Assembly (NCBI GenBank): GCA_016714015.1
Contig: JADJNZ010000001.1
Location: 930,001 to 994,000 of the forward strand
DNA: 64,000 nt
Direction: 5' to 3'
Origin: Gemmatimonadota bacterium
GTDB lineage: Bacteria; Gemmatimonadota; Gemmatimonadetes; Gemmatimonadales; Gemmatimonadaceae
Shown here: one piece after another, positions 51,065 to 59,246 of the stretch
Layout: each line of letters starts with the position of its first letter
Numbering within the stretch: position 1 is the first letter of the stretch
The notes under the pieces: model-generated
Told to the model about the DNA's origin: nothing
Seen by the model: only the letters and a program-made list of their open reading frames with translations
Databases searched by the model: none
Made by a program: the position numbers and the translations under genes

Positions 51065-51447
51065 TGACCCTGCTGCACCCATCTGCCGGGCGCGCGCTCC
51101 GTCTGCTCCTGGCCGCACTGCTGACGCCGCTCGCCTCGGTGGCGGCCCAGACACCGGCCCCGTTGCCCCCCGCGAGCCCGCCGCCGCCGGCCCCGGTCGT
51201 GCAGCCCGCCCCAGCGGCGGCTCCGATCCAGCGCGCGGCGCCGCCGCCGGCCCCGGTCGCACGGTCGAGCGAGGCGGCCCCTGCCACGCCGGCCAGCACG
51301 GCCGCCGCCCCCGCCGGCGCGACGATGCGCTGCAAGGACGGCCTCTGGCTCACGGGCGCCGCGGCCCCGAATCGGTGCGATCGGAACGGCGGCGTGGCGG
51401 TCATCCTCCCCGTCCGCACGCCCCCGCCTCCGCCTCGGGCGCCCTGA
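51061..51447 (+). CDS. Small exported proline/alanine-rich protein with DUF3761-like tail
   Basis: The 128-residue protein has a signal peptide (RALRLLLAALLTPLASVAAQ), a flexible Pro/Ala linker of about 50 residues and a short cysteine-containing C-terminal module. That module (MRCKDGLWLTGAAAPNRC then DRNGGVAVILP) resembles the C-K-D-G...C...GGVA pattern of DUF3761. Two cysteines may form a disulfide. Translation is coupled to the giant Ig protein by a 4-base overlap, so it may be secreted with it or associate with it at the surface. The family link is by eye. Confidence 0.7.
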   Translation: MMTLLHPSAGRALRLLLAALLTPLASVAAQTPAPLPPASPPPPAPVVQPAPAAAPIQRAAPPPAPVARSSEAAPATPASTAAAPAGATMRCKDGLWLTGAAAPNRCDRNGGVAVILPVRTPPPPPRAP

Positions 51448-51537
51448 CCCCCCGACAGGACTCGCGCGCGACCGCCGTCCAGTGACACGTTCCCCGAGTG
51501 CCGTGCGTATGGCCGACACTCCCCTGACCGGACCCTC

Positions 51538-52107
51538 GTGCGCTTCCGCCGTTTTCTGACCTGGTGCTGGGCCGCGCTCGTCCTTGGCGTCGGCCTCACC
51601 TACCTTCTCCATCCCGAGCTCTTCACGGCCGAGCAGTTCCAAGCCCTGCTCACCCGCTGGGGGCCGTGGGCGTTCCCGGGGTTCGTCGTCGCCTCCGTCC
51701 TCCGGGGCCCGCTGCTCATCCCCAGCACGCCGGTGGTCATCGCCGGAGGAGCCTTCTTCCCCGAAGCGCTCCCGGCAGTCCTCGTCGTCTCCATGCTCGG
51801 GATCGTCCTCTCCGCCACCCTGCTCTATCGCTTCCCCGGGTTCGCGGGATACGATACACTGCTGGCGGAGCGCTACCCGGAGAAGCTGGACCACCTCCGG
51901 ACGCGCCTCGTCGGCCCGGGCGCCACCTGGTTCGTGGCGCTCTGGGCCTTCACTCCGGTGGTGCCGACCGACCTCATCTGCTACGCGGCCGGCCTCGTCC
52001 GGATGCCGTACCGGCGGATGATCGCGGGGATCATCATCGGGGAGCTTCCCTTGGTCACCGGGTACATCCTCCTGGGGACGAAGTTGCTGGACTTCCTCCC
52101 CATCTGA
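51538..52107 (+). CDS. TVP38/TMEM64 (VTT/DedA-like) membrane protein
   Basis: The 189-residue protein starts at GTG 51538. It has an N-terminal helix (FLTWCWAALVLGVGLTYLL), then the VTT core with re-entrant motifs: GPWAFPGFVVASVLRGPLLI, VVIAGGAFFPEALPAVLVV, and after a cytosolic loop FVALWAFTPVVPTDLICYAAGL and IAGIIIGELPLVTGYILLG. DedA/VTT proteins are lipid scramblases or flippases in the cytoplasmic membrane. It is followed 10 bases later by a lipid-methyltransferase-like gene, which fits phospholipid metabolism. Confidence 0.9.
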   Translation: MRFRRFLTWCWAALVLGVGLTYLLHPELFTAEQFQALLTRWGPWAFPGFVVASVLRGPLLIPSTPVVIAGGAFFPEALPAVLVVSMLGIVLSATLLYRFPGFAGYDTLLAERYPEKLDHLRTRLVGPGATWFVALWAFTPVVPTDLICYAAGLVRMPYRRMIAGIIIGELPLVTGYILLGTKLLDFLPI

Positions 52108-52117
52108 GGGGACGCGT

Positions 52118-52675
52118 TTGATCGAGCACATCAGGCACATCAAGACGTCGGGGACGATCGTGGGCAGCTCGCCGTTCCTGGTGAGCCGCATGCTCCGCGC
52201 GATCGATTTCGCGCGCGCGCGGACGATCGTCCAGCTCGGGGTCGGGACGGGGTGCATCACGCGCGGCCTGCTCCGCCGCATGCGGCCCGACGCGCGGCTC
52301 ATCTCGCTCGAGCTCAACCAGGTGTTCGTCGAGGAGAACCGCGAGATCGACGATCCGCGGCTCACGCTTCTCCAGCGTTGCGCGAGCACCCTTCCCCGGC
52401 TCGCGGTGGAACTCGAGCTCGGGCCCATCGACTACATCGTCTCCAGCCTGCCGCTGGCGATCATGAACTCGGTGGTGGTCGAGCGGATCCTCCGCGACTC
52501 GGACCGTCTCCTCGCGCCGGACGGGATGTTCCTGCAGTACCAGTACTCGCTGTCGCAGCGCCGGGCGCTCGAGCGGCGGTTCGGGGATGTGCGCGTGGGG
52601 TTCACACTCGCCAACATCCCGCCGGCGTTCGTGTACGAGTGCTCGCCGCAGCTGGCGCAGGCAGCGGCGCTCTAG
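52118..52675 (+). CDS. SAM-dependent methyltransferase, PmtA/KsgA-like
   Basis: The protein has 185 residues from TTG 52118 with GAGGGGA upstream. The Rossmann motif I is TIVQLGVGTGCITRGLL, followed by the acidic residue in LISLELNQVF and the catalytic-loop region DYIVSSLPLAIMN. The S-S-L-P-L sequence and the N-terminal GTIVGSSPFLVSRM are typical of phosphatidylethanolamine N-methyltransferases of the PmtA type, which resemble rRNA dimethylases. It probably methylates a phospholipid head group; rRNA is less likely given the short length. It pairs with the VTT membrane protein. Confidence 0.85.
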   Translation: MIEHIRHIKTSGTIVGSSPFLVSRMLRAIDFARARTIVQLGVGTGCITRGLLRRMRPDARLISLELNQVFVEENREIDDPRLTLLQRCASTLPRLAVELELGPIDYIVSSLPLAIMNSVVVERILRDSDRLLAPDGMFLQYQYSLSQRRALERRFGDVRVGFTLANIPPAFVYECSPQLAQAAAL

Positions 52676-52728
52676 CCCGCCCGGCAGCCGTGAGGCGCGG
52701 GCGGGGCCTAGTGCCTTACCCTCACGGC
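52676..52728. terminator. Overlapping hairpins between convergent genes
   Basis: Two mutually exclusive stems lie here: CCCGCCC/GGGCGGG (52676-52682 with 52699-52705) and GCCGTGAGG/CCTCACGGC (52687-52695 with 52720-52728, 24-base loop). The second reaches into the stop codon of the minus-strand gene. The region separates stops at 52675 and 52722. Confidence 0.45.
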
Positions 52729-54128
52729 GCCGGCGTGCGGATCGCGCGCACGTTCGCGACCCACTCCACCGCCAGGCCCCGGGCGCGCAACCGCGCGACG
52801 AGCGCGTCCTGGTCCGCCTTCACCTGCGGCGTGCCGAGGATCGCGAAGTAGAGCCAGCGATGCGTCGGCGAGTAGACGGCGAGCGCGCCGCTGAGATCCG
52901 GGAGCTCGAGCCGTTCGAGCCAGAGCGAGTCGCTCCCGACGCGCACCCAGCGGCTCGCCTCCACAGTCGACGCGCGCGCCGCGCGCGTGGCACCGAGCAT
53001 CGCGCGGAGCATCGGGACCGCGCCCGGCGCCACGTGAAGGGGGAGGCGCTGCTCCGCGAACCAGCCGGCGCCGCCATTGCTCGTGCTCGGCATCGTCACG
53101 ATCCCCGCACCGACCTTGGTACCCGTCGTGCGCTCGAGCCAGGCCGCCGTCTTCGCGGCCGCGCCCTTCGATTGTCCCGTCTCGATGAGCACCCAGCTGC
53201 CACCGACGCGCAGCGCCGCACTCGTGCCGATGAACGGCGGGAAGGCGACGAAGGCGCTGTCCGCGACCTGGGTGGCGTCGAGGGACGCGTCCCACATCGG
53301 ACCGCGCTGGGTCGCCAGATACTGCGCGACGATCGAATCGGCGATGGCGAACGAGTCCGGCGGCGCGGGCGCATTGAGCACCGCAGAGATCGCCGTCATC
53401 CGCTTGTACGGGCGCCCGACGCGCCGGATGTCGCGCTGCATCGGGTACATCACGCCCGGCGGGAGACGCCGCCATCCGGAGAACCACACCTCCACCTCCT
53501 GCACACCGTAGGGCGCGAGGCCGAAGTCGGCATCCTCGTCGGCGGAGAAGCGGACCATCGCCAGCAGCCCATCGCGCTCGCGGATCGCCCAGGTCGCCGG
53601 GAACCCGTCGACGGTCGCGCTCATGCGCCGGTGCAGGGCGCCATCGATCGTCGTGTCCGCGACGCGGCGGAGGTCGCGGGCCTCCCGGGCGAGGAGCAGC
53701 GTGCGCTCGGGCGCGAAGGCGAAGAGCTCACGGCGCTCCTGCACGTACGCGCTGTTGAGCGCCATCGCCTGCGTCGCCCCGCCGGGACCGGCGAGGGTGC
53801 GGCCGGCGACGGTGTCGCGGACGATGTCGACCGCGGCCCCGGACGGGATGAACGCCCGTGAATTGCGCCATGAGGCCGTGGCGTAGTCGCGCAGGTCCTG
53901 GTGTCGCTCGTACGACGGTCCGTCCGCGAACGGGTGCGTGCCGAAGTGGAACCGTTGCCACTGCGTCATCACGTCGAGGCGCGCGGTGCGGATGGCGCGG
54001 AGCGCGGAATCGCCGCCCTGACGCGTGATCGCCTCGTCGAGGATCGCGACGGCCGCGACGCGCGCGGGCGGGGTGGCCTGCGCCGCGAGCGCGGCGGGCA
54101 GGAGGAGCAGGGCGGCGAGGAGGCGCAT
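52722..54128 (-). CDS. Exported degenerate metallo-beta-lactamase-fold protein
   Basis: The 468-residue protein starts at ATG 54128 with a signal peptide (MRLLAALLLLPAALAAQA). The N-terminal half (residues about 25-250) is an unassigned domain with many strands. The C-terminal half follows the metallo-beta-lactamase layout: GTSAALRVGGSWVLIETGQS, then KTAAWLERTTGTKVGAGIV, then TMPSTSNGGAGWFAEQRLPLH where active enzymes have THxHxDHxGG. The metal-binding histidines and aspartate are replaced, so it is unlikely to be a zinc hydrolase. It may be a binding protein derived from one. No operon partner is close; a 216-base gap separates it from the next gene. Confidence 0.78.
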   Translation of the reverse strand: MRLLAALLLLPAALAAQATPPARVAAVAILDEAITRQGGDSALRAIRTARLDVMTQWQRFHFGTHPFADGPSYERHQDLRDYATASWRNSRAFIPSGAAVDIVRDTVAGRTLAGPGGATQAMALNSAYVQERRELFAFAPERTLLLAREARDLRRVADTTIDGALHRRMSATVDGFPATWAIRERDGLLAMVRFSADEDADFGLAPYGVQEVEVWFSGWRRLPPGVMYPMQRDIRRVGRPYKRMTAISAVLNAPAPPDSFAIADSIVAQYLATQRGPMWDASLDATQVADSAFVAFPPFIGTSAALRVGGSWVLIETGQSKGAAAKTAAWLERTTGTKVGAGIVTMPSTSNGGAGWFAEQRLPLHVAPGAVPMLRAMLGATRAARASTVEASRWVRVGSDSLWLERLELPDLSGALAVYSPTHRWLYFAILGTPQVKADQDALVARLRARGLAVEWVANVRAIRTPAP

Positions 54129-54293
54129 GGGTCCCGTGGAGGTGGTCGGGTGAGATGTCGACAATCGCCGTACGGGGGGCGAATACGAAGGGTGTCGGGG
54201 CGAGCCGTTCGCTCCGAGTGCCGAGCCGCGTGGCGACCCGGTCCTCGAACGGCACACGGCGCTCCTGTCGACTTCGCCGCACGGAGTGCAAGA

Positions 54294-54315
54294 GGGCAGG
54301 CCGAATGGCCTGCCC
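54294..54315 (-). terminator. Terminator of the deoxyhypusine-synthase-like gene
   Basis: GGGCAGGCC-GAAT-GGCCTGCCC is a perfect 9-bp stem with a tetraloop, followed on the minus strand by TCTT. It lies 28 bases after the stop at 54344. A pyrimidine-rich stretch resembling the heptad repeats (CCTCCAGCCTTCGGCC) lies beside it. Confidence 0.65.
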
Positions 54316-54343
54316 CCGTCACCCTCCAGCCTTCGGCCGCGCT

Positions 54344-55585
54344 TCAGCGATTCGCCTTCGCGAACTCGTCCCTGAGCGTCTGCATCATCTCCCCGCGCTT
54401 GTCGTAGAGCCGCTTCAGCTTGCGTGGCTTCCGCTTGGCCAGCGCGTAGCTCGTGAGGATCGGCAGCGCGATGGTCGAGTCGAGGTAGCAGACCACCGCA
54501 TCCGGCAGCTTGTCCGGGTCGATCTTCCCCCAGCTCACCGCCTCGGCCGGCGTCGCGCCGCTCAACCCGCCCGTGTCCGGGCGCGCGTCGGTGATCTGCA
54601 GGAAGTAGTCGTGCCCCTTCTCGTCGATCCCGAGCACCTCCTGGATCTGCGGCTCGGTCTGGAGCATGAAGTTCTTCGGCGAGCCGCCACCGGCGATGAG
54701 CACCGCACTCTCGCCGCCGCTCCGCTTGGCGTGCAGCACGATGCTCGCCGTCTCGTTCACGTCCTGGTTGGGGTCGATCACGCACGTCCCGCCCTCGAGC
54801 TGGAGGGCGGCGATGTTCATGCCGATGCTCGAGTCGCCCGGCGAACTGGTGTAGATCGGCACGCCGCAGCGGTAGGCCGCGGCGAGGAGCGACTTCTGCG
54901 GGATGCCGAGCGCCTTCTCGCGCTCGACGAGGTACTTGCCGCAGAGGTGGTGGAACTCGGCGCTCGACATGGTGCGCTGGAACTCGGGCGCGCGGATGAT
55001 CTTGCGGAAGAACGCATCCGTGGACAGCAGCACGTCATAGTCGAAGAAGACGTCGTAGATGCGGACGACGCCTTCCTCGCGCAGCTGGGTGTCGCTCGCC
55101 TGCGGGTTGCCGCGGTGCATCGACAGGCCGAGCCCGAAGTGCGTGTCGTGGTAGAGGTTGGCGCCGGTGGAGATGATCCAGTCGACGAAGCCGGCCTCCA
55201 TGAGCGGGATGATGGTGCTCATCCCGAGGCCCGCCGGCGTCAGCGCGCCGGTGAGCGTCATGCCGACGGTCACGTTCTTCTCGAGCATGAGCTGCGTGAA
55301 GAGCTGGCACCCCTCGCGGAGGCGCCCCGAGTTGTAGCTCTGGAACGCGCCCTCGACGAGCTGCACGACCGTCTCGGTGCCGTCGAGCTTGCGCGGGTCG
55401 ATCTTCTTGCCGCGCAGCAGCGGGCTCACCGCCTTGGTGCCGACCTTCGTGCTCTTCGCCTCGCGCTGCTCCGCGGCGCGCTTCTGCTCCGCCTTGTTGC
55501 CCGCGGCGCTGGCGCGTGTCGCCTTGCCGTCGCCGTGACGGGATGCCTTGAAGCCCCCGCGCGCGCGCTCCTCCTTCTTCGCCAT
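54344..55585 (-). CDS. Deoxyhypusine synthase homologue
   Basis: The 413-residue protein has a Lys/Ala-rich N-terminal extension of about 50 residues and then a full deoxyhypusine-synthase fold. Visible motifs: TLTGALTPAGLG, the NAD-site block STGANLYHDTHFGL, and the active-site region TPAEAVSWGKI with the catalytic lysine in place. Bacteria lack the eIF5A substrate. Bacterial members make homospermidine or related polyamines from spermidine or putrescine, or have unknown substrates. The LOG gene ends one base before this start, so the two are co-expressed. The specific reaction is undecided. Confidence 0.9.
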   Translation of the reverse strand: MAKKEERARGGFKASRHGDGKATRASAAGNKAEQKRAAEQREAKSTKVGTKAVSPLLRGKKIDPRKLDGTETVVQLVEGAFQSYNSGRLREGCQLFTQLMLEKNVTVGMTLTGALTPAGLGMSTIIPLMEAGFVDWIISTGANLYHDTHFGLGLSMHRGNPQASDTQLREEGVVRIYDVFFDYDVLLSTDAFFRKIIRAPEFQRTMSSAEFHHLCGKYLVEREKALGIPQKSLLAAAYRCGVPIYTSSPGDSSIGMNIAALQLEGGTCVIDPNQDVNETASIVLHAKRSGGESAVLIAGGGSPKNFMLQTEPQIQEVLGIDEKGHDYFLQITDARPDTGGLSGATPAEAVSWGKIDPDKLPDAVVCYLDSTIALPILTSYALAKRKPRKLKRLYDKRGEMMQTLRDEFAKANR

Positions 55586-55586
55586 G

Positions 55587-56516
55587 CTATCGGTTCTCCG
55601 CCCGCTTCCGGGCCGTCTTGAGCTGCAACTCGTAGGCCTGCTCCACCACCCGCGCCGCCTCGGCGGGATCGTCGGTCACCACCATCAGGTCCATGTCCCC
55701 GGGCGAGATCTTCCGCTCGGCGAGCACCCGGCTGTTGAGCCAGCGCACCAGCCCGGCCCAGTAGTGCGTCCCGAAGAGCACCACCGGGAACTGCGAGATC
55801 TTCCCCGTCTGGATCAGCGTGAGCGCCTCGAAGAGCTCGTCGAAGGTCCCGAAGCCGCCGGGGAAGATGATGAACGCGCTCGAGTACTTGATGAACATCG
55901 TCTTGCGGACCGCGAAATAGCGGAAGGCGACGTTCGTGTCGACGTAGGGATTCGTCCCCTGCTCGAACGGCAGCTCGATGTTGCAGCCGATGCTCGGCGC
56001 GCCCGCGAGGCGCGCGCCCTTGTTGGCCGCTTCCATGATCCCCGGGCCGGCGCCGGTGATGATCGAGAAGCCCTTCTCGCCGAGGAGCTTGCCGACCTCG
56101 ACCGCGGCGAGGTACTGCGGGTCATCGGGATGCGTGCGCGCCGAGCCGAAGATGGAGACGCCCTTCTCGACCTTGGCGAGCTTGTCGAAGCCCTCGATGA
56201 ACTCGCCCATGATGCGCATGACGCGCCAGGGGTCGGTGCTCCGGAAGTCGGCCTTGGGGCCGCCCGACTGCAGGAGCCGGGCGTCCTCGGTGAGCGCCCA
56301 CGCCATGTCGCCGATGGCGTCGTCGGTGGCGGCACGCGGGACGATGCTCTCGTCGACGGTGGGGAAGACGCCGGAGGCGCGCCGCCCCTCGTCGATGCGC
56401 GCCTTCAGCGCGGCGACCGATTCGTTGCCGGCATCGGTGATGCGCGCGGGATCGACGCGGTTGCCCCCGGCGGAGCGGGGAGCGCGCGGGCTCGGCTTGG
56501 TGCGTTTGGGTGCCAT
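55587..56516 (-). CDS. LOG-family (lysine-decarboxylase-like) nucleoside 5'-monophosphate phosphoribohydrolase
   Basis: The 309-residue protein has a basic N-terminal tail of about 100 residues, then the Rossmann-like LOG core: VSIFGSARTHPDDPQY, ITGAGPGIMEAANKGA and the hallmark IIFPGGFGTFDELFEAL. Characterised LOG proteins release adenine-type bases from nucleotides (cytokinin activation in plants) and have broader nucleotide roles in bacteria. The long form with an N-terminal extension is common outside plants. It is the first gene of a unit with the deoxyhypusine-synthase homologue, and is divergent from a phosphodiesterase gene only 24 bases away. Confidence 0.93.
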   Translation of the reverse strand: MAPKRTKPSPRAPRSAGGNRVDPARITDAGNESVAALKARIDEGRRASGVFPTVDESIVPRAATDDAIGDMAWALTEDARLLQSGGPKADFRSTDPWRVMRIMGEFIEGFDKLAKVEKGVSIFGSARTHPDDPQYLAAVEVGKLLGEKGFSIITGAGPGIMEAANKGARLAGAPSIGCNIELPFEQGTNPYVDTNVAFRYFAVRKTMFIKYSSAFIIFPGGFGTFDELFEALTLIQTGKISQFPVVLFGTHYWAGLVRWLNSRVLAERKISPGDMDLMVVTDDPAEAARVVEQAYELQLKTARKRAENR

Positions 56517-56525
56517 GAGGGATGA

Positions 56526-56535
56526 AGTTTACCTT
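56526..56535. promoter_or_regulatory. Overlapping divergent -10 boxes in a 24-base gap
   Basis: The plus strand has TACCTT (56530-56535) five bases before the GTG at 56541. The minus strand has TAAACT (56531-56526) nine bases before the ATG at 56516. The two boxes share bases 56530-56531, and both putative -35 regions would fall inside the opposite gene. Confidence 0.4.
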
Positions 56536-56540
56536 GCGGC

Positions 56541-57941
56541 GTGACCGCCGTCATCCTCGTCGCCGACGGAGTCCGCCCCGACACCCTCGCGGCGGCGATC
56601 GACGCGGGACAGCTCCCCGCCCTCGCAGCGCTCCGGCGCGATGGGGCGTCGCACGTGGTCACCTCCGTCTTCCCCTCGGTGACCGGACCGGCGTACGTGC
56701 CGTTCCTCATGGGACTGCATCCGGGCGAGGCGGGGATCCCCGGCATCCGCTGGTGGGACCGTGCGGGCACGCGCGCCTATGCGCATGGCAACGCGCGGAG
56801 CTACGTCGGGTTCGAGGCACTGCGGCAGGACGGCGACCTCACCATCGCACATCCGACCCTCTTCGAGCTCGCCGAACGGCCGCTCGCGGCGCTCACGCCC
56901 ATCGGGCGCGGCCTGCGCGACGACGCACGACTCGGCGCGGGGATCGCGTCGTGGCCGCGAATGGCGTGGACGCACTTCCGCGGGGATACGCGTGGCTGGC
57001 TGCGCCTCGAGGCGGCGCTCGCCGACCGCGTCGCGGCGCGTGCCGCGACCGGTGCGCATGACCTCGTGCTCTTCGCGCACCAGTGCATCGACAAGTTCTC
57101 GCACCTCCGCGGGCACGACGCGCCGGAGGTGCTCGCCGCGATGCGCGGCGTCGACGATATGGTCGCCCGCCTTCGCGACGACGCGGCGCGCGCCGGACGT
57201 CCGCTCGACCTCCTCGTCGTGAGCGACCACGGGCACTCGCCGGTCCATGCGCACCTCGACCTCGCCGACCTCGTGCGCGCGCGCGGGCACGGCGTGCTCG
57301 CGCACCCGTGGACCTTCGCCGGTGGCGACGACGTCGCGGTGATGGTGAGCGGCAATGCGATGGCGCACCTCTACCTCGAGCTCGGCCGCCGCGAACGCCC
57401 CTGGTGGCCCGTCCTCGGTCGGCAGTGGGGATCGCTCGTGGCCGAGCTCGGGGCACACCCTGCGGTCGACCTGCTCCTCCTGCCCCACGGGCCCGACTCC
57501 TGCGAGGTGCGGTCGGCGACGCGCGGTGCGGCGTTCGTGCGGCGCACCCGGCGCGGCGGCCTGCGCTACGAGCCGACCGACGGCGATCCGCTCGAACTGG
57601 CGTCGGCGCTCGACGCCTCCGGCACGCTCGGCGGCGAGGCGGGGCTCGATGCCGACGCGGCGTACGACGCGTCGCGCGGGACGACCTATCCGGATGCTCT
57701 CACGCAGGTGCTCGCGCTGGCCGGATCGCAGCGCGCGGGAGAGATCATCGTCTCGGCGGCGCCGGGCTGGGACCTGCGATCCCGGTGGGAGCCGATCCCG
57801 CACCGCTCGACCCACGGTTCGCTGCGCCGCGAGCACCTCCTCGTCCCGCTACTGACCACGCTCGTGCCGGATCGCGTGCCGCGGCGGACAGCCGACGTCT
57901 TCCGGCTCGCCCGTCAGGCCATGGCAATGACGCGCGCGTAG
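56541..57941 (+). CDS. Alkaline-phosphatase-superfamily phosphodiesterase
   Basis: The 466-residue protein starts at GTG 56541 and lacks a signal peptide. Superfamily metal motifs: AVILVADGVRPDTL (first Asp), the nucleophile threonine in SVFPSVTGPAYVPFLMGLHP, FAHQCIDKFSH, and LLVVSDHGHSPVHAHLD. The closing histidine is in RSTHGSLRREH. This is the nucleotide pyrophosphatase/phosphodiesterase type, acting on phosphodiesters of nucleotides or lipids. It converges on the acyltransferase gene, and the two coding regions overlap by 28 bases at their 3' ends. Confidence 0.9.
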   Translation: MTAVILVADGVRPDTLAAAIDAGQLPALAALRRDGASHVVTSVFPSVTGPAYVPFLMGLHPGEAGIPGIRWWDRAGTRAYAHGNARSYVGFEALRQDGDLTIAHPTLFELAERPLAALTPIGRGLRDDARLGAGIASWPRMAWTHFRGDTRGWLRLEAALADRVAARAATGAHDLVLFAHQCIDKFSHLRGHDAPEVLAAMRGVDDMVARLRDDAARAGRPLDLLVVSDHGHSPVHAHLDLADLVRARGHGVLAHPWTFAGGDDVAVMVSGNAMAHLYLELGRRERPWWPVLGRQWGSLVAELGAHPAVDLLLLPHGPDSCEVRSATRGAAFVRRTRRGGLRYEPTDGDPLELASALDASGTLGGEAGLDADAAYDASRGTTYPDALTQVLALAGSQRAGEIIVSAAPGWDLRSRWEPIPHRSTHGSLRREHLLVPLLTTLVPDRVPRRTADVFRLARQAMAMTRA

Positions 57942-59239
57942 AGCCGCTCGAGGCGATCCGCGAGCGCGCGCTGCTGCTCGCGCAGCACGTCGAGACGCGG
58001 CCGTTCGCGGCGACGCAGGAAGAAGCGCCGCGCGGCCTCGAAGGCCTGTTGCCGGCGCTCCCCCACCGCGAGCGCCGCGAACGCCCAGAAGGGCTGCGCG
58101 ACGAGCGCGAACAGCGCCCACCCGAGCCCGAGCAGCGGCCAGACGGCGAAGGCGACGGCGAGGAACCAGAGGCCGAACACGACCGCGCCCACGAGCACGC
58201 GATACGTGACGAGCGTGTCCGGGCCCTCGGAGGCGGACATCTTCCCGGCGATGGCGGCCGTCACGGCGCGCGGGGGCCAGAAGACGACCGCGCCGACGAG
58301 CGACACGGGCAGCACGACCGCGAGCGGCACGCGCGCGACGGTCCACTCGACCGCCTCGCCGATGCGCACGTCGTCCTTGAGCTCGGCGGGGCTCAGCCCG
58401 AGCTGCCGCAGCTCGCGCAGATGCGCCTGCAGCTCGCCGGCCACCGCGCGCCAGTCGGCATCGCCGCCGCCGCGGAGCGCGAGAAGCGCCTCGCTCGTCA
58501 TCCGCAGCCGCTCGACATGCGTCGCCGGATCGTGCGCGATCCCGCGCCGCTCCGCCGCCCACACCTGCTCGGCGCCGCGCACGAGCGGCTCATCCTCCCA
58601 GGCCTCGAGGTTGACCGTCACCGAACGCATCGCGGTCTCGATCCGCCGGGTGAGCTCTCGCACCGCCTCGCGGTCCTCGACGCCGGCCACGAGGAGGTCA
58701 TCCCACCGGAAGGGATCGGTGATGATGATGTGGGCCTCGCTGCGGAACGCGTCGCGGTCGCGGAAGACGAGCCCCATCGCGATGATCGGGAAGTCGTGCC
58801 CGATGATCTGTCCCGCGCCGATCGCGATGCGCGCCGCCCCCGTCTTGAGCGGCGCGAGCTTGGACGACGAGTGGCTGATGCCCTCGGGGAAGATCCCGAC
58901 GGCGTCGCCGGCGGCGAGCACCTTGTGCACGTCGCGGAACGAATCGAGGTTCTGCGCGAGCTTGGTCGGGTCGTCCTGCTGCCGGTACACCGGCACGGAT
59001 CCCACTCCCTTCACGAGCCATCCGATGAGCGGATCGCGGAAGAGCGGTTCCTTCGCCATGAACCGCACCGTGCGGTCAGCGGCGACGACGACGAGCGCCG
59101 GATCGACGAGCGAGTTGTTGTGGTTGGCCACGAGGAGGACCGCGCTCTCGCTCGGCACACGTGCCCCCGCCACCGTGACCCGATAGTAGGCCCGGATGGC
59201 GAGGTTGGAGATGACGTTCATGGCCCAGGGGAACCGCAT
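57914..59239 (-). CDS. PlsC-like glycerophospholipid acyltransferase with C-terminal membrane region
   Basis: The 441-residue protein carries an acyltransferase domain with NHNNSLVDP (an H-x5-D spacing), the glycerol-phosphate-binding FPEGISHSSSKLAPLKTGAA and GHDFPIIAMGL. The C-terminal half has membrane helices (LAVVLPVSLVGAVVFWPP; LVGAVVFGLWFLAVAFAV; LLGLGWALFALVAQPFWAFA). This matches the longer GPAT/LPLAT family rather than classical PlsC, whose box is H-x4-D. It acylates glycerol-phosphate or lysophospholipid in the membrane. It starts 21 bases after the last exporter permease and may have its own box at 59247. Confidence 0.88.
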   Translation of the reverse strand: MRFPWAMNVISNLAIRAYYRVTVAGARVPSESAVLLVANHNNSLVDPALVVVAADRTVRFMAKEPLFRDPLIGWLVKGVGSVPVYRQQDDPTKLAQNLDSFRDVHKVLAAGDAVGIFPEGISHSSSKLAPLKTGAARIAIGAGQIIGHDFPIIAMGLVFRDRDAFRSEAHIIITDPFRWDDLLVAGVEDREAVRELTRRIETAMRSVTVNLEAWEDEPLVRGAEQVWAAERRGIAHDPATHVERLRMTSEALLALRGGGDADWRAVAGELQAHLRELRQLGLSPAELKDDVRIGEAVEWTVARVPLAVVLPVSLVGAVVFWPPRAVTAAIAGKMSASEGPDTLVTYRVLVGAVVFGLWFLAVAFAVWPLLGLGWALFALVAQPFWAFAALAVGERRQQAFEAARRFFLRRRERPRLDVLREQQRALADRLERLYARVIAMA

Positions 59240-59246
59240 GGGCCGG

